A stretch of DNA of 64,000 nucleotides. Source: Pseudomonas sp. stari2 (GTDB taxonomy: Bacteria; Pseudomonadota; Gammaproteobacteria; Pseudomonadales; Pseudomonadaceae). Each line of letters begins with the position of its first letter. Position 1 is the first letter of the stretch. Location of the stretch: assembly GCF_040760005.1 (NCBI RefSeq), contig NZ_CP099760.1:4743501-4807500 (forward strand), written 5' to 3'. Both the position numbers and the translations under genes were made by a program. The notes beneath the pieces are model-generated. The model had not been told where the DNA came from. It worked only from the letters and a program-made list of their open reading frames with translations, and did not search any database. This document shows positions 9,225 to 19,384 of this stretch, piece by piece.

Positions 9225-12008
9225 TTAGTCTTGCGACTCTTCTTCGTCTGCGGCGTCCGCCTGCAGGTTGTCGACTGCATCGTCCGGTTCGGCGCCGATC
9301 ACGCCCTCCTCCAGCTCGACACCTTCTTCACCCTCAAACTCTTCACCCTCGACTTCCGACGGCTCCTGGACCCGCTCCAGACCGACCAGGGTTTCATCCT
9401 TGGCCAGCTTGATCAGGGTCACGCCCTGGGTGTTACGACCCAGACTGGAAACTTCGTCGACGCGGGTACGCACCAGCGTGCCCTGGTCGGAGATCAGCAT
9501 GATCTCTTCGCCGTCCTGCACCTGAACCGCACCGACCAGACGGCCGTTACGCTCGTTGCTGACCATGGCGATAACGCCCTGGCCGCCACGCTTGTATTCA
9601 GGGAACTCGGTGATCGCCGTGCGCTTGCCGTAGCCACGCTCGGAAGCCGTCAGGATCTGGCTGCCCTCTTCCGGGATCAGCATGGAAATCAGCTTCTGCC
9701 CTTCCGGCAGACGCATGCCACGCACACCGCGAGCGGTACGACCCATGGCGCGGACTTCGGATTCCTTGAAGCGCGTCACCTTGCCGCCGTCGGAGAACAG
9801 CATGATTTCCTGCTCGCCATCGGTGATGGCAGCGGAGATCAGGATGTCGCCCTCGTCCAACTCCAGCGCGATCAGACCGACGCTGCGCTGACGGCTGAAG
9901 GCCACCAGCGGGGTCTTCTTGACGGTACCGTTGGCGGTCGACATGAAGATGAACGGTGCCTTCTTGCGGTCGGCAGCCTTGATACGCGCCTTGCGCTCTT
10001 CTTCGGTTTCGTTGCTGTTTTCGATGTCGTCTACATCAGCCTCGGCGCCTTCGGCTTCTTCTTCATCAGCCTGACGCTTCATGGCTTCGAGATCGACCGG
10101 CAGCATGGTAGTGATGTATTCACCGTCATCCAGCGGCAACAGGTTGACCAGCGGACGGCCACGGGCGGCGCGGGACGCTTCCGGAATCTCGTAGGTCTTG
10201 AGCCAGTACACCTTGCCCTTGCTGGAGAACAGCAGCAGCGTGGTGTGGCTGTTGGCGACCAGCAGGTGAGCGATGTAGTCCTCATCCTTCACGCCGGTAG
10301 CCGATTTACCCTTACCACCACGACGCTGAGCCTGGTACGCAGCCAGTGGCTGAGTCTTGGCATAACCGCCGTGGGAGATGGTCACGACGCGCTCTTCTTC
10401 CGGGATCATGTCGCCCAGGGTCAGGTCGAGGCGTGCATCGAGGATCTCGGTGCGGCGCACGTCGCCGTATTCGGCGCGGATCACTTCCAGCTCTTCGCGG
10501 ATCACTTCCATCAGGCGCGTGGCGCTGTTGAGGATGCGGATCAGCTCGCCGATCTGGTTCAGGATCTCTTGATACTCGGCCAGCAGCTTTTCGTGCTCCA
10601 GGCCGGTCAGGCGGTGCAGACGCAGTTCCAGAATGGCTTGTGCCTGTTCCGGCGACAGGAAGTACTTGCCGTCGCGCAGACCGTATTGCGGATCGAGGTT
10701 TTCCGGACGGCACGAATCGGCACCGGCACGCTCGACCATGGTCATCACCGCACTGGATTCCCACGGCGTGCTGACCAGTGCTTCCTTGGCTTCCGACGGG
10801 GTCGGCGACGCCTTGATCAGGGCGATCACCGGGTCGATGTTCGACAGGGCGACGGCCTGACCCTCAAGGATATGGCCACGCTCACGAGCCTTGCGCAGTT
10901 CGAACACGGTACGGCGGGTAACGACTTCGCGACGGTGACGAACGAAGGCTTCCAGCAGATCCTTGAGGTTCAGGATCCGCGGACGGCCGTCGATCAGCGC
11001 GACGATGTTGATGCCGAATACCGATTGCAGCTGGGTCTGGGCGTAGAGGTTGTTGAGGATCACCTCAGGCACTTCGCCGCGACGCAACTCGATCACGACA
11101 CGCATACCGTCCTTGTCGGACTCGTCGCGCAGTTCGGTGATGCCTTCGAGTTTCTTCTCTTTTACCAGCTCGGCGATCTTCTCGATCAGACGCGCCTTGT
11201 TCAACTGGTAAGGCAGCTCGGTGATGACGATCTGCTGACGGCCACCGACCTTGTCGATGTCTTCGATGATCGAACGCGCACGCATGTAAATGCGGCCACG
11301 GCCGGTGCGGTAGGCTTCGATGATGCCGGCACGACCGTTGATGATCGCAGCGGTCGGGAAGTCCGGACCGGGAATGTATTGCATCAGCTCATCGACGGTC
11401 AGCTCAGGGTTGTCGATGAGAGCCAGGCAACCGTCGATGACTTCACCGAGGTTGTGCGGCGGAATGTTGGTCGCCATGCCCACGGCGATACCGCTGGAAC
11501 CGTTGACCAGCAGGTTCGGAACGCGGGTCGGCATGACCGCCGGGATCAGTTCGGTGCCGTCGTAGTTCGGCACCCAGTCCACGGTTTCCTTGTGCAGGTC
11601 GGCCAGCAGCTCGTGCGCCAGCTTGGTCATGCGCACTTCGGTGTATCGCATGGCCGCGGCGTTGTCGCCGTCCACCGAACCGAAGTTGCCCTGACCGTCC
11701 ACCAGCAGGTAACGCAGCGAGAATGGCTGAGCCATACGGACGATGGTGTCGTACACCGCGGTATCACCGTGCGGGTGATACTTACCGATCACGTCACCGA
11801 CAACACGGGCAGATTTCTTGTACGGCTTGTTGAAGTCGTTGCCCAGCTCGCTCATCGCGAAAAGCACGCGACGGTGCACGGGCTTCAAGCCATCGCGCGC
11901 ATCCGGCAGTGCACGGCCGACGATCACGCTCATCGCGTAATCGAGATAGGACTGTTTCAGCTCGTCTTCGATATTGACCGGGAGGATTTCTTTGGCCAGT
12001 TCGCCCAT
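9225..12008 (-). CDS. gyrA: DNA gyrase subunit A
   Basis: A 927-residue subunit that cleaves and rejoins DNA. The start [20 protein letters not shown] was chosen over a frame extending 28 codons further. The catalytic Tyr122 lies in RYTEVRM. The quinolone-resistance region [13 protein letters not shown] carries Thr83 and Asp87, the normal Pseudomonas residues. The GyrA box region [12 protein letters not shown] is present. An acidic insertion (about residues 640-680, rich in Glu/Asp) interrupts the C-terminal beta-pinwheel, and the protein ends in a long acidic tail. Both are usual in Pseudomonas and make it longer than E. coli GyrA (875). First gene of the supraoperon. Confidence 0.98.
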   Translation of the reverse strand: MGELAKEILPVNIEDELKQSYLDYAMSVIVGRALPDARDGLKPVHRRVLFAMSELGNDFNKPYKKSARVVGDVIGKYHPHGDTAVYDTIVRMAQPFSLRYLLVDGQGNFGSVDGDNAAAMRYTEVRMTKLAHELLADLHKETVDWVPNYDGTELIPAVMPTRVPNLLVNGSSGIAVGMATNIPPHNLGEVIDGCLALIDNPELTVDELMQYIPGPDFPTAAIINGRAGIIEAYRTGRGRIYMRARSIIEDIDKVGGRQQIVITELPYQLNKARLIEKIAELVKEKKLEGITELRDESDKDGMRVVIELRRGEVPEVILNNLYAQTQLQSVFGINIVALIDGRPRILNLKDLLEAFVRHRREVVTRRTVFELRKARERGHILEGQAVALSNIDPVIALIKASPTPSEAKEALVSTPWESSAVMTMVERAGADSCRPENLDPQYGLRDGKYFLSPEQAQAILELRLHRLTGLEHEKLLAEYQEILNQIGELIRILNSATRLMEVIREELEVIRAEYGDVRRTEILDARLDLTLGDMIPEEERVVTISHGGYAKTQPLAAYQAQRRGGKGKSATGVKDEDYIAHLLVANSHTTLLLFSSKGKVYWLKTYEIPEASRAARGRPLVNLLPLDDGEYITTMLPVDLEAMKRQADEEEAEGAEADVDDIENSNETEEERKARIKAADRKKAPFIFMSTANGTVKKTPLVAFSRQRSVGLIALELDEGDILISAAITDGEQEIMLFSDGGKVTRFKESEVRAMGRTARGVRGMRLPEGQKLISMLIPEEGSQILTASERGYGKRTAITEFPEYKRGGQGVIAMVSNERNGRLVGAVQVQDGEEIMLISDQGTLVRTRVDEVSSLGRNTQGVTLIKLAKDETLVGLERVQEPSEVEGEEFEGEEGVELEEGVIGAEPDDAVDNLQADAADEEESQD

Positions 12009-12432
12009 GAGAAGCCTGATTCCTTTTTCTGGTGAAACTTCGCCATATCCATAGGGGACGCACGAAGCTCGTCGATGCAGGCCGAGTGCCATGCGCCGAC
12101 TTACGACAAATCAACAAGTTGACCCTGGATTTGCGCAGTGAAGACAACCCCGTGGGACTGCCTCGGAAAACGCCGGATGTTATCACAAGAGCCGCCACGC
12201 ACCTATCCCCCAGATGCGCATGGAGCATAGTTAGATGACCGATGACAGGCTTAACGGGGACGAGAGAGGCTCAGAGCTTCCCTGAATGCAAATTTCGGGA
12301 CGAAATTGCGGATGTTTATTGACTTTCAAGACCCCATCGCTGGCACGCCAGCTGCCACAGAATCAGTGGTGAACACTGAAGCTGTGGGAGCCCGCCTGCT
12401 GGCGATGGCGATTCAGCGGGCGCGGAACCCCC
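12009..12432. other. Intergenic region between gyrA and mtnA
   Basis: 424 bases without a gene. The right part holds the gyrA leader and presumably its promoter on the minus strand; I see no convincing -35/-10 pair. The left part, near mtnA, holds a REPIN (listed separately). No small ORF with a plausible ribosome-binding site was seen. Confidence 0.6.
12334..12408. repeat. REPIN (paired inverted REP sequences)
   Basis: The right arm, CTGTGGGAGCCCGCCTGCTG then GCGATG, is the GTGGGAGC-type REP sequence of P. fluorescens. The left arm is its imperfect reverse complement (CATCGCTGGCACGCCAGCTG then CCACAG). The arms are separated by 21 bases. Two inverted REPs at this spacing form the REPIN unit described in P. 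fluorescens, mobilised by RAYT transposases. It lies upstream of gyrA, 25 bases beyond the 3' end of mtnA. Confidence 0.8.
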
Positions 12433-13509
12433 TTAATGCAGGCGCTTGCGGCACATCAACTGCGCCATTTTCGCGGTATCCGGGCGCTCGACGATGCCTT
12501 TCTCGGTGACGATCGCATCGATCAGGTCTGCCGGGGTCACGTCAAACACCGGGTTGAACGCTTCAACGTCTGCCCCGACGCGCTTGCCGCCAACTTCCAG
12601 CAATTCGGCGCCGGCGCGCTCTTCGATCGGGATGTCATCACCGCTGGCCAGATTCATGTCGATGGTCGAACTCGGCGCCACCACCATGAAACGAACGCCA
12701 TGGTGCATGGCGTTGACTGCCAGTTGATAGGTACCAATCTTGTTCGCCACGTCGCCGTTGGCAGTGATCCGGTCAGCGCCGACGATCACCCAGGTCACGC
12801 CTTTGGTTTTCATGATGTGGGCGGCAGCGGAGTCAGCGTTAAGGGTCACCGGAATGCCTTCATTGGCCAGTTCCCATGCCGTCAGGCGCGAGCCTTGCAG
12901 CCACGGCCGGGTTTCATCGGCATAGACACGCTCGACCATACCCTCAATGAATGCGGCGCGGATCACCCCGAGCGCCGTGCCGAATCCGCCGGTGGCCAGG
13001 GCGCCGGTATTGCAGTGGGTCAGGATTGCCTGGGCGTTGCCCTGATGTTTGCGGATCAGGTCAACGCCGAGCTGGGCCATGGTCAGGTTGGCTTCGCGAT
13101 CGCTTTCATGGATGGCGATGGCTTCGGCCTCCAGCGTCGCCAGCGGATCGGCGTTTTCTTTCAACCGATCCAGCCGGTCATGCATGCGGTTCAACGCCCA
13201 GAACAGATTGACCGCCGTCGGCCGGGAATCGGCCAGCAGCATGAAATCCTCTTCCAGCGCCGCGTACCAGTCGCCACCTTCGGCGATCCGGGCACGGGCG
13301 GCCAACACGATGCCATACGCCGCACTGATGCCGATGGCCGGCGCACCGCGCACTACCATCGAACGAATCGCCTCGGCCACGCCGGCGGCGCTGGTGTAGG
13401 CGATCCAGTTTTCCTCGAACGGCAAAACGCGCTGATCCAGCAGGTGGAGCGCGCCATCACGCCAATCGATGGCCTTTACTTTCTCCGCAGCCAATAGTCG
13501 ATCGCGCAT
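12433..13509 (-). CDS. mtnA: S-methyl-5-thioribose-1-phosphate isomerase
   Basis: A 358-residue enzyme of methionine salvage converting 5-methylthioribose-1-P to methylthioribulose-1-P. The family resembles eIF2B subunits. Visible motifs are [15 protein letters not shown], the catalytic-Cys stretch [19 protein letters not shown] and the catalytic-Asp stretch [20 protein letters not shown]. The length matches bacterial MtnA. It is divergent from the MTA deaminase gene with 109 bases between the starts, so one intergenic region probably controls both halves of the salvage route. Confidence 0.96.
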   Translation of the reverse strand: MRDRLLAAEKVKAIDWRDGALHLLDQRVLPFEENWIAYTSAAGVAEAIRSMVVRGAPAIGISAAYGIVLAARARIAEGGDWYAALEEDFMLLADSRPTAVNLFWALNRMHDRLDRLKENADPLATLEAEAIAIHESDREANLTMAQLGVDLIRKHQGNAQAILTHCNTGALATGGFGTALGVIRAAFIEGMVERVYADETRPWLQGSRLTAWELANEGIPVTLNADSAAAHIMKTKGVTWVIVGADRITANGDVANKIGTYQLAVNAMHHGVRFMVVAPSSTIDMNLASGDDIPIEERAGAELLEVGGKRVGADVEAFNPVFDVTPADLIDAIVTEKGIVERPDTAKMAQLMCRKRLH

Positions 13510-13618
13510 CCCTCACCCCGCACTCATGAACAAAAGCCGCCGATTATAGCGATCCCCCCGCGAAGACGCTCGGGTATACTTCGCCATCCTTATACAAAAG
13601 CACTGGAACCGACCCTCG

Positions 13619-14953
13619 ATGCCGAAACCTGCCATTGCGCTCGACTTATTATTGCTGCCGACCTGGCTGGTACCCGTCGAACCCGCAGGCGTGGTGCTCA
13701 AGGAACATGGCCTGGGCATCCGCGACGGTCGCATCGTGTTCATCGGCCCGCGTGCCGAAGCCTTGAAGTGTAACGCCGCCGAAGTCCGCGAATTGCCGGA
13801 CGTGCTGCTCAGCCCCGGCCTGATCAATGCTCACGGCCATGCGGCCATGACCTTGTTCCGCGGTCTCGCTGACGATCTGCCGTTGATGACCTGGCTGGAA
13901 AACCATATCTGGCCGGCCGAAGGCAAATGGGTCGATGAAGACTTCGTACGTGACGGCACTGACCTCGCCATCGCCGAGCAGATAAAAGGTGGCATCACCT
14001 GCTTCTCGGACATGTACTTCTTCCCGAAGGTTGCCAGTGAGCGCGTGCACAACAGCGGAATCCGTGCACAGATCGCCATTCCGATCCTCGATTTCCCGAT
14101 TCCGGGCGCTGCCAGCGCCGATGAAGCCATTCGTCAGGGCGTCGAACTGTTCGGCGACCTGAAGCATCACGAACGCATCAAGATTACTTTCGGCCCTCAT
14201 GCACCCTACACCGTTGGTGATGAGAACCTGGAAAAAATCCGCGTGATCGCCGAAGAGCTGGACGCCTCGATCCACATGCACGTCCACGAAACCGCCTTCG
14301 AAGTGCAGCAAGCAGTCGAACAGCGCGGCGAACGCCCGTTGGCGCGCCTTGGCCGACTGGGCCTGCTCGGCCCGCGCTTCCAGGCCGTGCACATGACCCA
14401 GATCAGCGATGACGACCTGGCGTTACTGGTAGAAAGCAACACCAGCGTGATCCATTGCCCGGAGTCGAACCTGAAACTGGCCAGCGGTTTCTGCCCGGTC
14501 GAGCGCCTGTGGCAGGCCGGGGTCAACGTGGCCGTCGGCACCGATGGCGCGGCGAGCAACAACGATCTGGACCTGCTGGGCGAAACTCGCACCGCTGCAT
14601 TGCTGGCCAAAGCTGTCGCCGGCTCGGCCACCGCGCTGGACGCCCACCGGGCGCTGCGCATGGCCACGCTGAACGGTGCGCGAGCCTTGGGGATCGAAGC
14701 CGAGACCGGCTCGCTGGAACTCGGCAAGGCGGCAGACATCGTCGCGTTCGATCTGTCCGGTCTGGCACAGCAACCGGTCTATGACCCGGTCTCGCAGCTT
14801 ATTTACGCCACCGGCCGGGACTGCGTGAAACACCTGTGGGTTGCCGGCAAGCAGTTACTCGACGATCGCCGCCTGACCCGCCTGGACGAACAACAGCTGG
14901 GCGAAACCGCCCGGGCCTGGGGCCGTCGCATCAGCGGCCACACCGAATCGTAA
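13619..14953 (+). CDS. 5-methylthioadenosine (S-adenosylhomocysteine) deaminase, TRZ/ATZ family
   Basis: A 444-residue amidohydrolase. Metal ligands are visible in [30 protein letters not shown] and [16 protein letters not shown]. The orthologous position in P. aeruginosa (next to mtnA and before ubiG) holds an MTA deaminase, which converts MTA to methylthioinosine before phosphorolysis to methylthioribose-1-P, the MtnA substrate. The divergent mtnA supports that assignment over a triazine or guanine substrate. The ATG lies 7 bases after an ACCGACC stretch with no strong Shine-Dalgarno. Confidence 0.88.
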   Translation: MPKPAIALDLLLLPTWLVPVEPAGVVLKEHGLGIRDGRIVFIGPRAEALKCNAAEVRELPDVLLSPGLINAHGHAAMTLFRGLADDLPLMTWLENHIWPAEGKWVDEDFVRDGTDLAIAEQIKGGITCFSDMYFFPKVASERVHNSGIRAQIAIPILDFPIPGAASADEAIRQGVELFGDLKHHERIKITFGPHAPYTVGDENLEKIRVIAEELDASIHMHVHETAFEVQQAVEQRGERPLARLGRLGLLGPRFQAVHMTQISDDDLALLVESNTSVIHCPESNLKLASGFCPVERLWQAGVNVAVGTDGAASNNDLDLLGETRTAALLAKAVAGSATALDAHRALRMATLNGARALGIEAETGSLELGKAADIVAFDLSGLAQQPVYDPVSQLIYATGRDCVKHLWVAGKQLLDDRRLTRLDEQQLGETARAWGRRISGHTES

Positions 14954-14956
14954 ACA

Positions 14957-14976
14957 CCCCGGGGCAAACTCCGGGG
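14957..14976 (+). promoter_or_regulatory. Short GC hairpin between the MTA deaminase gene and ubiG
   Basis: CCCCGG and CCGGGG face each other around an 8-base spacer just after the deaminase stop, followed some bases later by CCTTTTTC. It could be a weak terminator that separates the deaminase gene from ubiG. The pairing is seen; activity is uncertain. Confidence 0.35.
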
Positions 14977-15010
14977 CTACAGCCTTTTTCAAGTTTTAGA
15001 GGATTGAAAC

Positions 15011-15709
15011 ATGAGCAACGTCGACCACGCCGAAATCGCCAAATTCGAAGCACTGGCCCATCGCTGGTGGGACCGCGAAAGCGAGTTCAAACCGCTGCAC
15101 GATATCAACCCACTGCGGGTCAACTGGATTGACGAGCGGGTCAACCTGGCCGGCAAGAAGGTCCTCGACGTCGGGTGCGGCGGCGGCATTCTCAGCGAAG
15201 CCATGGCCCAGCGCGGCGCGACCGTGACCGGCATCGACATGGGCGAAGCGCCACTGGCGGTCGCACAACTGCATCAGCTGGAATCCGGCGTGAACGTCGA
15301 ATACCGCCAGATCACCGCCGAAGCCCTGGCCGAAGAAATGCCCGAGCAGTTCGACGTCGTCACCTGCCTGGAAATGCTCGAACACGTACCGGATCCATCC
15401 TCGGTGATCCGCGCCTGCTTCCGCATGGTCAAACCCGGCGGCCAGGTGTTCTTCTCCACCATCAACCGCAACCCGAAGGCTTACCTGTTCGCCATCGTCG
15501 GTGCCGAATACATCATGAAGCTGCTGCCGCGCGGCACCCACGATTTCAAGAAATTCATTCGCCCGTCCGAGCTGGGCGCCTGGAGCCGCATGGCCGGCCT
15601 CACTGTCAAGGACATCATCGGTCTGACCTACAACCCGTTGACCAAGCACTACAAGCTGGCAGCGGACGTTGACGTCAACTACATGATCCAGACCCTGCGC
15701 GAGGAATAA
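15011..15709 (+). CDS. ubiG: Ubiquinone biosynthesis O-methyltransferase
   Basis: A 232-residue SAM-dependent methyltransferase performing both O-methylations in ubiquinone synthesis. The start [21 protein letters not shown] is the UbiG opening. The SAM motif [17 protein letters not shown] and the phrases [16 protein letters not shown] and [14 protein letters not shown] follow. A GAGG sequence precedes the ATG. Its last codons GAGGAATAA also supply the ribosome-binding site of mupP, 4 bases downstream, so the two are translated together. Confidence 0.96.
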   Translation: MSNVDHAEIAKFEALAHRWWDRESEFKPLHDINPLRVNWIDERVNLAGKKVLDVGCGGGILSEAMAQRGATVTGIDMGEAPLAVAQLHQLESGVNVEYRQITAEALAEEMPEQFDVVTCLEMLEHVPDPSSVIRACFRMVKPGGQVFFSTINRNPKAYLFAIVGAEYIMKLLPRGTHDFKKFIRPSELGAWSRMAGLTVKDIIGLTYNPLTKHYKLAADVDVNYMIQTLREE

Positions 15710-15713
15710 GCCG

Positions 15714-16385
15714 ATGGCTATCAGAGCAGTCCTTTTTGATATGGACGGTACCCTGCTCGACACCGCGCCGGACTTCATCGCCATTTGCCAGGCGATGCGC
15801 GCGGATCGTGGTTTGCCGCTGATGAACGACAAACACATCCGCGACGAAATCTCCGGTGGCGCCAAGGCCATGGTCGCAGTGACGTTTTCGATGGATCCTG
15901 AATCGCCGGGCTTCGAGGAGCTGCGTCTTGAGTTCCTCGAGCGCTATCTGGTGGGCTGCGCCGTGCACAGCAAGCTGTTCGACGGCATGGGTGAATTGCT
16001 GGCCGATATCGAAAAATCCAATCTGGTCTGGGGTGTGGTCACCAACAAGCCGCTGCGCTTCGCCGAACCGATCATGCAACAGTTGGGGCTGGCCGAGCGC
16101 TCGGCCTTGCTGATCTGCCCGGATCACGTAAAAAACAGCAAACCGGATCCCGAGATGCTGACCCTTGCCTGCAAGATGCTTGATCTGGATCCGTCGAGCG
16201 TTCTGTTTATCGGCGATGATCTGCGCGATATCGAGTCCGGCCGTGACGCGGGTACCAAGACCGCCGCAGTGACCTATGGCTACATTCACCCCGAGGACAA
16301 CCCTCGGCATTGGGGCGCGGACGTCGTGGTGGATCATCCGCTGGAGTTGCGCAAGGTGCTCGACAACGCTCTGTGCAGTTGCTGA
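15714..16385 (+). CDS. mupP: N-acetylmuramic acid 6-phosphate phosphatase MupP (HAD family)
   Basis: A 223-residue HAD hydrolase with [15 protein letters not shown] (nucleophile Asp), a middle VVTNKP motif, KPDPEML and [16 protein letters not shown]. It is often annotated as phosphoglycolate phosphatase. In Pseudomonas the gene between ubiG and yciK is MupP, which dephosphorylates MurNAc-6-P in the AnmK-MupP-AmgK-MurU cell-wall recycling route. The assignment rests on synteny plus family. It starts 4 bases after ubiG. Confidence 0.85.
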   Translation: MAIRAVLFDMDGTLLDTAPDFIAICQAMRADRGLPLMNDKHIRDEISGGAKAMVAVTFSMDPESPGFEELRLEFLERYLVGCAVHSKLFDGMGELLADIEKSNLVWGVVTNKPLRFAEPIMQQLGLAERSALLICPDHVKNSKPDPEMLTLACKMLDLDPSSVLFIGDDLRDIESGRDAGTKTAAVTYGYIHPEDNPRHWGADVVVDHPLELRKVLDNALCSC

Positions 16386-16452
16386 GTGGTGCCGGACTGC
16401 ACACCCATGCAGGCCGTGGGAACGATCAGAAGTTAATGGATTAGAGGTTTTT

Positions 16453-17193
16453 ATGTTTGATTACTCCGCTCGCCCCGAATTGCTCAAGGATCGGGTCATT
16501 CTGGTCACCGGTGCCGGTCGCGGCATCGGTGCGGCCGCCGCCAAGACCTACGCCGCCCACGGCGCGACCGTGCTGCTGCTGGGCAAGACCGAAGCCAACC
16601 TGACCCAGGTCTACGACGAGATCGAGGCAGCCGGGCATCCGCAGCCGGTCGTAATCCCGTTCAACCTCGAAACCGCCCTGCCCCATCAATACGATGAGCT
16701 GGCGGCAATGATCGAGACCGAGTTCGGCCACCTCGACGGCCTGCTGCACAACGCCTCGATCATTGGCCCGCGCACGCCGATCGAGCAGTTGTCCGGTGAA
16801 AATTTCATGCGTGTCATGCAAGTCAACGTCAACGCGATGTTCATGCTGACCAGCACCCTGCTACCGCTGCTCAAATTGTCGCAGGACGCCTCGGTGGTAT
16901 TCACCTCCAGCAGCGTCGGGCGCAAGGGCCGTGCTTACTGGGGCGCTTATGGCGTGTCCAAGTTCGCCACCGAAGGACTGATGCAAACCCTCGCCGACGA
17001 AGTCGAAAACGTCGCCCCCGTGCGCGCCAACAGCATCAACCCGGGCGCCACTCGCACCAGCATGCGCGCTCAGGCTTACCCGGGGGAAAACCCGCTGAAC
17101 AACCCGACTCCGGAAGAGATCATGCCGGTCTATCTATACCTGATGGGCCCGGACAGCACGGGCATCAATGGCCAAGCGTTCAACGCTCAGTAG
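16453..17193 (+). CDS. Short-chain dehydrogenase, YciK type
   Basis: A 246-residue SDR with the cofactor motif TGAGRGIGAAAAKTY, the NAS segment LLHNASIIGPRTP, the serine in FTSSSVGRKG and the catalytic YGVSK. The opening MFDYSARPELLKDRVILVTG is that of YciK proteins. The start was set at this ATG, not at a frame running 59 codons into the mupP region. The substrate is not known. It follows mupP by 67 bases in the conserved order ubiG-mupP-yciK. Confidence 0.88.
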   Translation: MFDYSARPELLKDRVILVTGAGRGIGAAAAKTYAAHGATVLLLGKTEANLTQVYDEIEAAGHPQPVVIPFNLETALPHQYDELAAMIETEFGHLDGLLHNASIIGPRTPIEQLSGENFMRVMQVNVNAMFMLTSTLLPLLKLSQDASVVFTSSSVGRKGRAYWGAYGVSKFATEGLMQTLADEVENVAPVRANSINPGATRTSMRAQAYPGENPLNNPTPEEIMPVYLYLMGPDSTGINGQAFNAQ

Positions 17194-17555
17194 TGCCATA
17201 CGTCGCTTTTGTTGCCGCGGCGGATTCCCGTCGCGGCAGGCATTTGCCGCTTTGTACAGACCCATTTCAGTCAAATAACCACCACACCCTACCGTGCTAA
17301 AAACCCAAGCCATTGATTCAAAACAGTTTTAATAAAACATGAACTGAATGGCACGACTTTCGCTCTACATTCCCTTAAAGCACGCCGAGTGAAGGCAGTC
17401 GGGCAAGGCCTGATTCGATAGCTGACTAATCGTCATCGGGCAGACTAAACTTGCGTCAAATGTCCTACGGGACTGATGGATCAGTATGACGCGCAGCCCA
17501 TAGCCGCTCTCACCCAGCCTGTAAGACAGACTTACTGCTTAGGGGCTCACGCCAT
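17194..17555. other. Intergenic region before the diguanylate cyclase gene
   Basis: 362 bases. It begins with a hairpin (TGCCGCGGCG/CGTCGCGGCA, 17213-17238) that may end the yciK transcript, then an AT-rich stretch, a sigma-54-like promoter (listed separately), and about 180 bases of leader. The leader includes the palindrome ACTGATGGATCAGT at 17472-17485. I see no ORF and no recognisable c-di-GMP riboswitch. Confidence 0.6.
17349..17364 (+). promoter_or_regulatory. Predicted sigma-54 (RpoN) promoter of the diguanylate cyclase gene
   Basis: TGGCACGACTTTCGCT matches the -24/-12 consensus TGGCACG-N4-TTGCW with one mismatch (C for the second T of TTGC). The GG and GC doublets have the required 10-base separation. 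The start codon is about 190 bases downstream. An AT-rich tract directly upstream (CAGTTTTAATAAAAC) could accept IHF or an enhancer-binding protein. Confidence 0.65.
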
Positions 17556-18482
17556 ATGAAATCACCCTCCCAGACCACTGCAATTGACTTCGATAGTGCC
17601 AAATTGCAACGCCTGGGCTTTGGTCAGCTACCTCCGCTTCTGGAGCGACCTGTCAGCCTGGCGCAATTGCACCAGCAAATGAGCCTGCAACTGCAAACCA
17701 GCCTTGAGCCCCAACGCATCCTCGGTCTGTTTTTCCGCGAAGTTCAGCGCCTGGTGCCGCTCGATGCCTTGAGCTATGTGCACAGCGGCAGTGACTTGCG
17801 CCTGGAATTCGGCGCCCGCGGTCATCACTCGGCCAGCTACAGCCTCAGCCACGACGGCGAACACATGGGCAAACTGGTGTTCCGCCGCAACCAGCGTTTC
17901 AGCGAGCAGGAACTGGGAAATCTGGAGTCACTTCTGTCGTCCCTGCTGTACCCGATGCGCAACGCGTTGCTCTATCGTGTCGCGACGCAAACCGCCCTGC
18001 GCGATCCGCTGACTGGCGCCGGCAATCGCATCGCCCTGGAGCAGACCCTGCAGAGGGAAATCGAAATGTCGCGTCGACACCTGCAACCGTTGTCGCTGCT
18101 GATGCTGGATATCGACCACTTCAAACAAGTCAATGACAGCCATGGCCACAGCGCCGGCGACGAGGTGCTCAAAGCCGTCGCGGCATCGATCAAGGATCAG
18201 TTGCGCAACGTCGACATGGTGTTTCGCTATGGCGGGGAAGAGTTCTTGATCCTGCTGTCCAACACCAGCCGCGAAGCCGCCGCGATGGTCGGCGAACGCC
18301 TGCGGTATGCAGCACAAGCCCAGGACTACTACGCCGATGGCCAGTTGATCGAGCTGACCGTAAGCCTCGGCTGTTCGACCCTGCTGCCGGGCGAATCCGC
18401 CGACAGCCTGCTGCGCCGCGCCGACAGCGCGCTGTATGTGGCCAAGCGTGAGGGGCGCAACCGCCTGACAATGGCTGGCTGA
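17556..18482 (+). CDS. Diguanylate cyclase (GGDEF domain, cytoplasmic)
   Basis: A 308-residue protein making c-di-GMP from two GTP. Residues about 20-150 form a soluble, GAF-like sensor region with no membrane segment. The GGDEF domain starts at DPLTGAGNRIALEQTL and carries LMLDIDHFKQVNDSHGH and an active-site GGEEF (near residue 226). RNVD five residues upstream is an intact inhibitory I-site, so product feedback is expected. A sigma-54-like promoter precedes it, suggesting nitrogen- or flagella-linked control. It converges on a TenA-like gene, sharing a bidirectional terminator. Confidence 0.92.
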   Translation: MKSPSQTTAIDFDSAKLQRLGFGQLPPLLERPVSLAQLHQQMSLQLQTSLEPQRILGLFFREVQRLVPLDALSYVHSGSDLRLEFGARGHHSASYSLSHDGEHMGKLVFRRNQRFSEQELGNLESLLSSLLYPMRNALLYRVATQTALRDPLTGAGNRIALEQTLQREIEMSRRHLQPLSLLMLDIDHFKQVNDSHGHSAGDEVLKAVAASIKDQLRNVDMVFRYGGEEFLILLSNTSREAAAMVGERLRYAAQAQDYYADGQLIELTVSLGCSTLLPGESADSLLRRADSALYVAKREGRNRLTMAG

Positions 18483-18499
18483 CCCTTCTTCGAGCAAAT

Positions 18500-18529
18500 A
18501 AAAACGGGAGCATGCGCTCCCGTTTTTTA
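18500..18529. terminator. Bidirectional terminator between the cyclase and TenA-like genes
   Basis: ACGGGAG and CTCCCGT pair around CATGCG. Runs of A on the left and T on the right allow function on both strands between two convergent genes. Confidence 0.9.
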
Positions 18530-18543
18530 TGGGTGTCGTCGAA

Positions 18544-19338
18544 CTAGCTCTCGACCAGCGCTCGTCGCTCGCGCCCAACTGTCACTCGCTCAGCAAGTTC
18601 CAGTTGCATGCAGCGCTCGAGGAACAGGTACATGTAGTCATAGCTCTTGCACACGGCCTGGCGCAGCTCCGTCTGCAAAGACCGACTCGGGTTCATCCCG
18701 GCCAGGGTGCAGATAATTTCCAGTGCTTCCCACGGGTGGGCATCATCGTACTGGGCATGCATCTTCAGCCACTTCATCGCCCGCTTTCGGTCTTCTTCAG
18801 GGAAAGCGGCGGCGTACACACCTGTCGAGCAGACCAGCGCCGACCACTCCCCGGTCGCGCCCTCAATCGCATAGTTGGTGGCGGCGATGGCTACGATCAG
18901 CGAATCGGCCGAACTGGTGTGCCAGCACCAGTGACTCAGCGCGTGCAATTCCGGCGGCACTTGCTGGGCCTGCAGGTCTTCCAGGCTCACGCCGTGGGCC
19001 CGACTCCAGTTTACCCAGTAATCGGCATGGTTGAGTTCGACGCGGATGTTGCGCATCAACCAGCGCCGCGCCATGTCTTCACCCGGGTGACGGGCGAACT
19101 TGGTCTTGGTGAGATTCTGCGCCATGTACAACGCGAACTGCTCAACGACGGGCCAGCCCCCGATCAGGTACTGTCGCATGGTCTTGGCGCTGAGCTTGTT
19201 ATCACGCATGCGCAGGTAAAGTTCATGTTCGACAACCCGGCGTTTGCTCTCGCTGCAATCCTGAATCAACTGTTGTGCCCAGGCAGGATAACTTGCAGCT
19301 TCCATGAGTGGTCCGGTTCGGTTGAATGTGTCGATCAC
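18544..19338 (-). CDS. TenA/PqqC-like (haem-oxygenase-fold) protein
   Basis: A 264-residue all-helical protein. Phrases such as MRQYLIGGWPVVEQFALYMAQNL, ELNHADYWVNWSRAHG, ALSHWCWHTSS and ATNYAIEGATGEWS give the regular His/Glu pattern of the TenA/PqqC/iron-containing redox superfamily. It lacks thiamin genes nearby, so a thiaminase role is not supported. I set the start at a GTG because AAAGGAG lies 8 bases upstream; an ATG 11 codons further in is the alternative. It lies 46 bases after the GGDEF-EAL gene on the same strand and is probably cotranscribed with it. Function unknown. Confidence 0.75.
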   Translation of the reverse strand: MIDTFNRTGPLMEAASYPAWAQQLIQDCSESKRRVVEHELYLRMRDNKLSAKTMRQYLIGGWPVVEQFALYMAQNLTKTKFARHPGEDMARRWLMRNIRVELNHADYWVNWSRAHGVSLEDLQAQQVPPELHALSHWCWHTSSADSLIVAIAATNYAIEGATGEWSALVCSTGVYAAAFPEEDRKRAMKWLKMHAQYDDAHPWEALEIICTLAGMNPSRSLQTELRQAVCKSYDYMYLFLERCMQLELAERVTVGRERRALVES

Positions 19339-19384
19339 TGTTCGGCTCCTTTTGATTTGTGATTGTGAGGATCGGCAAGAGACT

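Noticed and set aside
9231..12035. 934-codon open frame opposite gyrA
   Set aside because: It exactly shadows gyrA in the antisense frame, with low-complexity composition and no family similarity.
17380..17555. c-di-GMP riboswitch before the diguanylate cyclase
   Set aside because: I could not find the conserved GEMM core or its tetraloop/receptor in the leader.
18544..19338. Thiaminase II (tenA) assignment
   Set aside because: No thiamin genes or TPP riboswitch are nearby, and the fold is shared by many unrelated enzymes.
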